Shown piece after piece: positions 7,283 to 13,175 of a stretch of 13,175 nucleotides of DNA. A model generated the notes under the pieces. That model was given only the letters and a program-made list of their open reading frames with translations. It ran no database searches and was not told the origin of the DNA. Source of the DNA: JBJXFY01 sp046155815 (GTDB lineage Bacteria > Verrucomicrobiota > Verrucomicrobiia > Limisphaerales > CAIMTB01); the NCBI GenBank assembly GCA_046155815.1, contig JBJXFY010000414.1, positions 1 to 13,175 on the forward strand, in the 5' to 3' direction. Position 1 is the first letter of the stretch. Each line of letters opens with the position of its first letter. The translations under genes and the position numbers were made by a program.

Positions 7283-8694
7283 ACCGCCGCCCTGAACCCC
7301 GCCCGCCCGCCCGCCGCCTCGCCCTCGTGGCCGCCGCCGCCGGCCTCGCCCTGGCTGGCTGCACCCTCGGTCCGGATTACGCCCGGCCGCCGGTGCTGCT
7401 GCCGGACCGTGTGGGGATGGTCGCCGGCGAGTCGCTGGGCGACGTGGGCTGGCGGAGCGTCTTCCGCGACGCCGTGCTGCAGGCGCTGATCACGGAGTCG
7501 CTGGTGGCGAACCGCGACCTGGTGCGGGCCACCTACCGGATCGAGGAGGCCGCCGCGCTGCTCGGCGTCACGCGCTCGCAGTACTTCCCCACGCTGGACG
7601 GCGGGGCGTCGTTCACGCGCCTGCGCGCGTCGGAGGAGACCGGCTTCCTGCCGCCCGGGGCCAACCCCTACTCCAGCGTCACCGCCTTGTCCGGGGTGGC
7701 CCAGTGGGAGCTGGACCTGTGGGGCCGCATCCGTCGTGGCAACGAGGCCGCCCGCGCGCGGCTGCTCGCGTCCGAGTTCGACCGTGACGCCCTCCGCACC
7801 AGCCTCATCGCCGCCGTGGCCGCCGGCTACCTCGACCTGCGCGCCTTCGACGACCAGCTCGCCGTCGCGCGCAAGACCGTGACCTCGCGCCTCGAGAGCC
7901 ACGAGCTGATGAAGCTCCGGGCGGAGCTGGGCGACATCTCCGAACTCGAGCTGGGCCAGTCCGAGGTGCTGCTGCGCGAGGCGGAGGTGGCGGTGCCGCG
8001 CTTCGAGCGGGTGATCGCGCTGCAGGAGCACGCGCTGAGCGTGCTGCTGGGCCGCAATCCCGGCCCGATCCCGCGCGGCGGGCCGCTGGACGCCCTGCAG
8101 GCCGACGTGGCGGTCGCCGCCGGCCTGCCCGCCGCGCTGATCGAGCGCCGGCCGGACATCCTCGCCGCCGAGCAGCAGCTCGCGGCCTTCAACGCCGAGA
8201 TCGGCGTCGCCCGCGCCGCGTACTTCCCCACCGTCATCCTCACCGGCCAGGGCGGGGTGGCCAGCGCGGAGCTGAGCGACCTCTTCACCGGCGGGGCGAC
8301 CGCCTGGGCCTTCAGCCCGCAGCTCACCGTGCCGATCTTCAATGCCGGCCGCATCCGGTCCAACGTCCGCGGGGCGGAGGCCCGCCAGCAGCAGGCTGTG
8401 GCCGGGTACGAGGCCGTCATCCAGACCGCCTTCCGCGAGGTGTTCGACGCGCTGGTCAGCCACGAGACCGGCGGCCGGGTGGTGGACAGCCAGAGCCTGC
8501 TCGTGGCCGCGCTCGACCGGGTGGCGGGCCTGGCGCAGGAGCGCTACGACAACGGCCTCTCCGGGCACCTCGAGGTGCTCGACGCCGAGCGCAACCTTTT
8601 CTCGGGCGAGCTGGCCCTGACCGAGGCCCGGCGCCAGCTCCTCGGGTCCGTCGTGGATGCCTACCGCGCCCTCGGCGGCGGGTGGAAGGAGTAG
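7279..8694 (+). CDS. Outer-membrane factor lipoprotein of the RND pump (NodT/OprM/TolC family)
   Basis: This 471-residue protein should form the trimeric outer-membrane and periplasmic channel of the efflux complex. From the ATG at 7279 there is a basic N-region, a hydrophobic core and a textbook lipobox LAGC with Cys28 as the lipidated residue, followed by TLGPDYARP, the usual opening of NodT/OprM proteins. Two outer-membrane-efflux repeats follow (about 55-250 and about 275-465). Typical signatures include WELDLWGRIRR in repeat one, ALIERRPDILAAEQQL, AYFPTVILTGQGG and LTVPIFNAGRIRSNV in repeat two. The frame is open upstream inside the permease gene, but the lipobox and the ATGA overlap fix the start. 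It is the last gene of a complete adaptor-permease-channel operon. A 127-bp gap follows. Confidence 0.95.
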   Translation: MNRRPEPRPPARRLALVAAAAGLALAGCTLGPDYARPPVLLPDRVGMVAGESLGDVGWRSVFRDAVLQALITESLVANRDLVRATYRIEEAAALLGVTRSQYFPTLDGGASFTRLRASEETGFLPPGANPYSSVTALSGVAQWELDLWGRIRRGNEAARARLLASEFDRDALRTSLIAAVAAGYLDLRAFDDQLAVARKTVTSRLESHELMKLRAELGDISELELGQSEVLLREAEVAVPRFERVIALQEHALSVLLGRNPGPIPRGGPLDALQADVAVAAGLPAALIERRPDILAAEQQLAAFNAEIGVARAAYFPTVILTGQGGVASAELSDLFTGGATAWAFSPQLTVPIFNAGRIRSNVRGAEARQQQAVAGYEAVIQTAFREVFDALVSHETGGRVVDSQSLLVAALDRVAGLAQERYDNGLSGHLEVLDAERNLFSGELALTEARRQLLGSVVDAYRALGGGWKE

Positions 8695-8768
8695 CCCGCA
8701 TGGACCGCGTTGCGCATTCACGAAACGCCGGAGGCGGCACGGCGGGCACCGCCCAGGGCACTTGCGGC

Positions 8769-8798
8769 TTGACCCCGAGTCGTAGGCACGAGTTGAAT
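8769..8798 (+). promoter_or_regulatory. Candidate sigma70-like promoter for the glutaminase operon
   Basis: TTGACC (8769-8774, five of six with the -35 consensus) is followed after 18 bp by TTGAAT (8793-8798, four of six with the -10 consensus). This lies in the 127-bp gap between the efflux operon and glsA, about 24 bp before the ATG at 8822. Two CGAGT copies (8776-8780 and 8789-8793) lie within the spacer and could be chance. Promoter consensus for the likely host lineage is not well known to me, so this is a candidate only. Confidence 0.35.
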
Positions 8799-8821
8799 GA
8801 GGATGGAAACCAGTATTGCCC

Positions 8822-9817
8822 ATGAGCGCCCCATCCCGTCCCCCGAGAACCGCCTACGTCTCCACCGGCCATCTGCCCGAGGCGGAGGAGGTCCGCGCGC
8901 TGGTGGCCGAAGCCCACGCCACCTTCCGGGACGACTCCGACGGTGCGCTCTCCAAGGTGTACCCCGCGCTGGAGCGGGTGGACCCCGCGCTCTTCGGCAT
9001 CTGCGTCGTCGGCGTGCGCGGCAATGTTTTCGCCGTCGGCGACGTGGACCATCCGTTCACGATCCAGAGTGTGAGCAAGCCCTTCGTCTTCGCGCTCGTG
9101 TGCCAGGCGATCGGCATCGCCGCGGTGAAGGAGAAGATCGGAGTGAACGCCACCGGCCGGGCCTTCAACTCCGTCGCGGCGGTCGAGGCCAGCGGCAACG
9201 GCCTCACCAACCCGATGGTCAACCCCGGCGCCATCGCCACCAGCAGCCTCGTGCCCGGCGACACCGTGGCGGCACGCTGGAACTTCATCGCCGAGGGCCT
9301 GGCGGCCTTCGCCGGCCGGCCGCTGAAGGTGAACGAGGACGTGCTGGCCTCCGCCCGCGCCACCAATTTCCGCAACCAGGGCATCGCCCGCGTGCTGCAG
9401 GGCTTCGGCAAGATCTACTCCGACCCCGCCGAGGCCGTGGACCTCTACACCAAGCAGTGCTGCCTCGAACTGACGGCGAAGGATCTCGCCACGATGGGCG
9501 CGACGCTCGCCGACGGCGGCGTGAACCCGGTCACCAAGCAGCGCGTCGTCGGCCCCGAGGTCTGCCACTACACGCTCGCCGTGATGGCCACGGCCGGCCT
9601 GTACGAAACCTCGGGCGACTGGCTCTTCGACATCGGCCTGCCCGGCAAGAGCGGCATCGGCGGCGGCATCGTCACCGTGTCGCCCGGCAAGGGCGGGCTG
9701 GGCACGTTCGCCCCGCTGCTTGATTCCGCGGGAAACAGCGTGAAGGGCCAGCTCGTGGCCAAGTTCCTTTCCGAGTCCCTCGGCATGGACCTCTTCGTCT
9801 CCCGGCCCGAAGCCTGA
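8822..9817 (+). CDS. glsA: Glutaminase A (serine-dependent, GlsA family)
   Basis: This enzyme hydrolyses L-glutamine to L-glutamate and ammonia in the cytoplasm. It has the serine-beta-lactamase-like glutaminase fold; 331 residues is slightly longer than E. coli glutaminases, with no added STAS or cyclic-nucleotide domain. The S-x-x-K nucleophile motif is S83-V-S-K86 (in FTIQSVSKPF). Other landmarks are GVNATGRAFNS, NPMVNPGAIATSSLVPG (from N130), Y209 in DLYTKQC, and GLPGKSGIGGGI (P274-K276). The motif usually read as Y-x-x-QCS is QCC here, a mild variant. The ATG at 8822 is preferred; an in-frame TTG at 8816 sits better relative to a GGA at 8805-8807 and is possible. It begins the third operon and is followed after 42 bp by the MFS transporter, recalling other bacteria in which a glutaminase gene is linked to an amino acid antiporter. 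Confidence 0.95.
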   Translation: MSAPSRPPRTAYVSTGHLPEAEEVRALVAEAHATFRDDSDGALSKVYPALERVDPALFGICVVGVRGNVFAVGDVDHPFTIQSVSKPFVFALVCQAIGIAAVKEKIGVNATGRAFNSVAAVEASGNGLTNPMVNPGAIATSSLVPGDTVAARWNFIAEGLAAFAGRPLKVNEDVLASARATNFRNQGIARVLQGFGKIYSDPAEAVDLYTKQCCLELTAKDLATMGATLADGGVNPVTKQRVVGPEVCHYTLAVMATAGLYETSGDWLFDIGLPGKSGIGGGIVTVSPGKGGLGTFAPLLDSAGNSVKGQLVAKFLSESLGMDLFVSRPEA

Positions 9818-9859
9818 CCCGCCGCCGCCCTCCCGCCCGTTCCACTCCCTTTCCCTTTT

Positions 9860-11485
9860 ATGAGCACGAAAACCGCCCCCGACGCCGAAACGCACGAGTC
9901 CTGGCTGCCGATGGTCGTCATCGCGATGGGCCAGATGCTGATGTCGTTCAACGTCGCCGCCATCCCCGTCTCGATGAGCGGCATGGTGGAGCGCTTCCAG
10001 ACCGCGCCCACCACCGTGGGCACGGCCATCGTGATGTATTCCCTCGGCGTCTCGGGCTTCGTGATGCTGGGCGCGAAGCTCGGCCAGCGCCTCGGCGTGA
10101 AGACGTTCTTCCAGATCGCCGTGGCGATGTTCCTCTGTGCGATGGTGCTCATGGTCCTTGCGCCCACGGCGTCCCTCATGCTCGCGGCGCAAGGCCTCGC
10201 GGGCCTGGCCGGCGCGTCGCTCGTGCCGACGCTCGTGGCGCTGATCGCCAACCACTACCGCGGCAAGCAGCAGGCCAAGGCCGTCGGCCTCCTCGGCTCC
10301 GCGCGCGCCATCGCGGGCGTGCTGGCCTTCGTCACCGTGGGCTTCCTCGCGGCGATCGATTACCGCCTCGGCTTTGGACTGCTGATCGTCCACGCGGCGG
10401 CCATCCTGTTGATGAGCCTCAAGCTCAAGCCCACGCCCGGGAACCCCGACGTGAAGATTGACGGCATGGGCGTCGTGCTCGCCGCGCTGGGCATCATTGC
10501 CATCACTTTCGGGTTCAACAACCTCCGTGGCTGGGGTGCCGTGCTGGCCAGCGCGGCGGCGCCGTTCAACGTGATGGGCGTCTCGCCGGCGCCGCTGCTG
10601 ATCGTCGTGGGCGCGGCCATCGTCATGGCCTTCTTCGGCTGGTCGCACCGGGTCGCGAAGCGCGGCGGCACTCCGCTGATTGACCTGCGGGTGGTGGATT
10701 CCCCGCGGGAATGGGCCACGGCCTTTGCGCTCTTCATCATCGTCGGCACCGAGGCGGCCATCAATTTTGCCGTCCCGCTCTACATCCAGATCGTGCAGGG
10801 CCGGGCGCCGGGGGCGACCTCCATCGCGATGATGCCGTTCATGCTCACGGTGTTCTTCACCGCCCTGCTCGTCGTGCGGCTGTACGACAAGTTCTCCCCG
10901 CGGTTCATCGCCCGCTGGGCGTTCGCCCTGGTCATCATCGGCACGCTCTGGCTGGCCTTCGTCGCGAGCAACAACTGGAGCGTCGCCCCCGTCATCCTCG
11001 GTCTGATCATCGTCGGCCTCGGCCAGGGCGCGCTGGTCACGCTGCTCTTCAACGTCCTCGTCACCGAGTCGCCCCGCGAACTGGCCGGCGACGTCGGCTC
11101 GCTCCGCGGCGTCACGCAGAACCTCGCCGCCGCCGTCGGCACCGCCGTCATGGGCACCCTGATGGTCGCGGTGCTCAGCGCCGGCGTGCTCGGCAAGGTG
11201 TATGACAACCCGAAGATCACCGCCGAGATGAAGGAGCTGGTGGACTTCGACCGGATCAACTTCCTCAACAACGACCGTCTCAAGGAACGCTTCGAGAACA
11301 CCGGCGCCACGACCGAGCAGGTGGCCGAGGCCGTGCGCATCAATTCCGAGACCCGCCTCCGCGCGCTCAAGACCGGCTTCGTCTTCCTCGCCGCCCTCTC
11401 CGTCCTCGCCCTCGTCCCCTGCGGCTGGCTGCCCGGCTTCAAGCCCGGCGACATCCCGCCCGGTGCCGTGCCCAAGAAGGCCTGA
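9860..11485 (+). CDS. MFS transporter, DHA2-like with about 14 membrane segments
   Basis: This 541-residue inner-membrane transporter has the size and hydrophobicity pattern of the DHA2 (EmrB/QacA) 14-TM branch. TM1 lies at about 16-36. The TM2-TM3 loop contains a reduced motif A (GAKLGQRLGVK). Two extra central segments lie around residues 200-265. A hydrophilic loop of about 57 residues (about 448-504, charged, probably periplasmic) precedes TM14 (about 505-525). The TM5 antiporter signature normally containing a GP-x-x-GG element is not recognisable: the region reads GSARAIAGVLAFVTVGFL. It may therefore not be a classical drug:H+ antiporter. It lies between glutaminase (42 bp before) and asparaginase (14 bp after), so an amino-acid-related substrate is plausible but unproven. 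The leader before its ATG is a pyrimidine tract without a Shine-Dalgarno site. Confidence 0.88.
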   Translation: MSTKTAPDAETHESWLPMVVIAMGQMLMSFNVAAIPVSMSGMVERFQTAPTTVGTAIVMYSLGVSGFVMLGAKLGQRLGVKTFFQIAVAMFLCAMVLMVLAPTASLMLAAQGLAGLAGASLVPTLVALIANHYRGKQQAKAVGLLGSARAIAGVLAFVTVGFLAAIDYRLGFGLLIVHAAAILLMSLKLKPTPGNPDVKIDGMGVVLAALGIIAITFGFNNLRGWGAVLASAAAPFNVMGVSPAPLLIVVGAAIVMAFFGWSHRVAKRGGTPLIDLRVVDSPREWATAFALFIIVGTEAAINFAVPLYIQIVQGRAPGATSIAMMPFMLTVFFTALLVVRLYDKFSPRFIARWAFALVIIGTLWLAFVASNNWSVAPVILGLIIVGLGQGALVTLLFNVLVTESPRELAGDVGSLRGVTQNLAAAVGTAVMGTLMVAVLSAGVLGKVYDNPKITAEMKELVDFDRINFLNNDRLKERFENTGATTEQVAEAVRINSETRLRALKTGFVFLAALSVLALVPCGWLPGFKPGDIPPGAVPKKA

Positions 11486-11499
11486 CCCCACGACGCCTC

Positions 11500-12483
11500 A
11501 TGGCCAAGCCCAAGCTCCTCATCCTCTCCCTCGGCGGCACGATCACCATGATCCCCGCCGCCGAGGGCGGCATCACGCCGAAGCTCGGCGCCGCGGAGTT
11601 GGTGGCCTCAGTGCCCCCGCTCGCCGACGTCGCGGAAATCACCGCCGAGACGCCCTTCCGCCTGCCCAGCCCGTCGCTCACGCCCGACAAGCTCGTCGGT
11701 GTCGCGCAGCGGATCATCGAGGCGTTCGGCCAGGGTTTCGACGGCGCGCTGGTCGTGCAGGGCACGGACACCATCGAAGAGTCCGCCTTCCTGCTCGACC
11801 TGCTCGTGCCCGCGGACAAGCCGGTGGTGATCACCGGCGCGATGCGCGGCGCGGACGCCCCCGGCGCGGACGGCCCGGCCAACCTGCTCGCCGCCGCGCG
11901 CGTCGCCGTGTCGCCCGACGCCCGCGGGCTCGGCACGCTCGCCGTGCTGAACTACGACATCCACGCCGCGCGCTTCGTGCAGAAGTCGCACACCGCGCTG
12001 CCCTCGGCGTTCCTGTCGCCGCTCGTCGGGCCGCTCGGCACCGTGATCGAGGGCCGGCCGCGCTTCTACGTCCGCGTCGCGCCCACGCCGCGCCTGCCGG
12101 TCGCCGGCGGGCCGCCCGTGCCCGTCGCGCTGCTCAAGGCCTTCATGGGCGACGACGGCCGGCTGCTGGCCGGCCTGCCCGGCCTGGGCTACGCCGGTGC
12201 GGTGATCGAGGGCATGGGCGCGGGCCATGTGCTGGCCAGCGTCGCGCCGCTCCTCGGGGATCTCGCTTCAAGGATTCCCGTCGTGCTTTCGTCGCGGGCC
12301 ATGACCGGCCACGTCTTCGAGGAGACCTACGGTTACGATGGCGCCGAGATTGACCTGCTGAAGCGCGGGCTGATCCCGTCCGGCTGCCTTTCCGGCCTCA
12401 AGGCGCGACTGCTGCTCGGCCTGGCCGTGCGCGGCGGCGCGGGCCGCGATGCCGTGGCCGCGGCGTTCGCCCCTTTCCGCTGA
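11500..12483 (+). CDS. L-asparaginase (asparaginase/glutaminase family)
   Basis: This enzyme hydrolyses L-asparagine to L-aspartate and ammonia. The 327-residue length is normal, and no signal peptide is present, so it is probably cytoplasmic. Catalytic residues fall at the same numbers as mature E. coli asparaginase II: T14 in LGGTITM, T89-D90 in VVQGTDTIEES, and K162 in FVQKSHTALP. The structural motif DGPANLLAAARVA is also present. The first active-site loop lacks the Tyr of E. coli asparaginase II. The Ser58 loop reads LPSPSLTP, so Ser is kept but the Gln-Asp that follows is Pro-Ser. From memory this resembles the subfamily common in actinobacteria, so the relative activity on Asn, Gln or other amides cannot be set from sequence. 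It starts 14 bp after the MFS gene, presumably in one operon with it and glsA. Confidence 0.93.
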   Translation: MAKPKLLILSLGGTITMIPAAEGGITPKLGAAELVASVPPLADVAEITAETPFRLPSPSLTPDKLVGVAQRIIEAFGQGFDGALVVQGTDTIEESAFLLDLLVPADKPVVITGAMRGADAPGADGPANLLAAARVAVSPDARGLGTLAVLNYDIHAARFVQKSHTALPSAFLSPLVGPLGTVIEGRPRFYVRVAPTPRLPVAGGPPVPVALLKAFMGDDGRLLAGLPGLGYAGAVIEGMGAGHVLASVAPLLGDLASRIPVVLSSRAMTGHVFEETYGYDGAEIDLLKRGLIPSGCLSGLKARLLLGLAVRGGAGRDAVAAAFAPFR

Positions 12484-12544
12484 GTTTGAGCGCGGCCGGC
12501 CGGCGTGCCGGCGGCTGCGAAGGCAACCCATTCCCCATCCGCCC

Positions 12545-13175
12545 ATGAAGCCCCGTCCCACCGACCGCTCCACCGGCCCATGCCTTCCCGGGCGCGCGGC
12601 ACCCGCTTGGTGCCGCCGCCTCGCCGCCCTCGCCGCCTTTGGCCTCACCGTCGCGGCCCCGTCCGCGCCCGCCGCGGATGAACCCAAGGAATTCGACAGC
12701 CTCGAGCCCGCGCTGGGCCCGGGCGATTCCCCGGAATCCCTGCCCGCCACGCTCGAGGCCGACCTGCCCAAGGAGGGCACGTTTGACGCCCGGTGGTTTG
12801 AACGGCCGCTCGACTGGGCTTCGGGGCAGACCGGCGCGCTGAATGAACAGACCGGCCTCCGGCTGGGCGTCGCGTACACGATGGTCTTCCAGCAGGCCAC
12901 CGAGGGCGACGGCGACCTGTACGGCGGCTCGGGCGATCTCGACCTCATGGCCTCGTGGACGCTCGTCGGCCGGGGCACGGAGAACACCGGCCGGCTCGTC
13001 GCGGGCACGGAGTACCGATACCGCATCGGCTCGCAGCCGGCCTCGGCGCTCTTCCGCTCGACCGGCGCCCTGCTGTCCCACACCGGCGGCTTCAACGACC
13101 GCTACTGGGCCGTCCGAGACGTGTACTGGGCGCAGCGGCTTTTCGACGGCCAGGTGCGCCTCCTCTTCGGCCGCG
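12545..13175 (+). CDS. OprB-like carbohydrate-selective porin, N-terminal part (runs off the window)
   Basis: The frame stays open from the ATG at 12545 to the window end (210 full codons). The product starts with an unusually long, proline- and arginine-containing N-region. A hydrophobic core (about 26-40) and a likely signal-peptidase I site at APAA|DE (about residue 44) follow. An acidic linker comes next, then a beta-rich domain with alternating aromatic and polar residues. Segments such as DLDLMASWTLVGRG, RLVAGTEYRYRIG and the aromatic WAVRDVYWAQRLFDG resemble OprB-type porins, which are 16-stranded outer-membrane channels for sugars and other small solutes. Identification is by general pattern and the C-terminal half is missing. 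A 61-bp gap after the asparaginase holds only a GC-rich palindrome, so cotranscription is possible. If so, it could bring amides or other solutes across the outer membrane for the operon. Confidence 0.75.
   Translation, partial: MKPRPTDRSTGPCLPGRAAPAWCRRLAALAAFGLTVAAPSAPAADEPKEFDSLEPALGPGDSPESLPATLEADLPKEGTFDARWFERPLDWASGQTGALNEQTGLRLGVAYTMVFQQATEGDGDLYGGSGDLDLMASWTLVGRGTENTGRLVAGTEYRYRIGSQPASALFRSTGALLSHTGGFNDRYWAVRDVYWAQRLFDGQVRLLFGR

Noticed and set aside
8741..8753. Hairpin GGCGG-GCA-CCGCC after the outer-membrane factor gene
   Set aside because: A five-bp stem without a following T-run is likely chance, although a Rho-independent stop here would suit the operon boundary.
8456..11491. 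Minus-strand open frame of 1011 codons spanning glsA and the MFS gene
   Set aside because: It crosses two well-identified genes and their intergenic region. Its composition is typical of reverse-frame GC artefacts and no family motif is visible.
12495..12512. Hairpin GCCGGC / GCCGGC with a 6-base loop after the asparaginase gene
   Set aside because: There is no U-tract, and GCCGGC is self-complementary and common in such GC-rich DNA. Not enough to call a terminator.

Overview
The window is very GC-rich, and all nine genes read left to right on the + strand. No RNA gene, insertion sequence, CRISPR array or origin was seen. The best lineage guess is a Gram-negative bacterium of the Verrucomicrobiota (Opitutales-like) or a PVC-group relative. 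Gram-negative character is shown by the tripartite RND pump, the outer-membrane lipoprotein factor and the OprB-like porin. The narrower guess rests on a short tract of GAACATC-type 7-bp repeats inside the dipeptidase gene, a repeat style I associate from memory with that group, so it is inference.

Region 1 (1-3023) is a tightly packed cassette. It holds the C-terminal half of a PLP enzyme of the D-threonine aldolase / D-serine dehydratase family, a GntP-family permease, and an M19 membrane-dipeptidase-family zinc hydrolase whose start codon overlaps the permease stop. The PLP enzyme carries an H-x-C metal-site motif. GntP-family members include the D-serine permease DsdX, and M19 dipeptidases tolerate D-residues, so uptake and breakdown of D-amino acids or D-amino-acid dipeptides is a reasonable hypothesis. 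The dipeptidase carries an in-frame, lower-GC heptanucleotide-repeat insertion, the most distinctive DNA feature of the window.

Region 2 (3114-8694) is a complete RND efflux operon: a lipoprotein-like periplasmic adaptor, a 1018-residue inner-membrane RND permease and a NodT/OprM-type outer-membrane lipoprotein. The spacings are 5 bp and an ATGA overlap. No regulator gene is adjacent inside the window.

Region 3 (8822-13175) starts after a 127-bp gap with a plausible sigma70-like promoter. It encodes glutaminase GlsA, a 14-TM DHA2-like MFS transporter, a type-I-fold L-asparaginase, and the start of an OprB-like porin that runs off the window. The two amidases flanking a transporter suggest a Gln/Asn deamidation module: nitrogen acquisition, acidic amino acid or ammonia handling, or acid tolerance. 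The transporter's substrate cannot be read from sequence.

No clearly unprecedented system is visible. The most worthwhile leads are the protein-embedded heptamer repeat, the D-amino-acid cassette and the glutaminase-MFS-asparaginase module.
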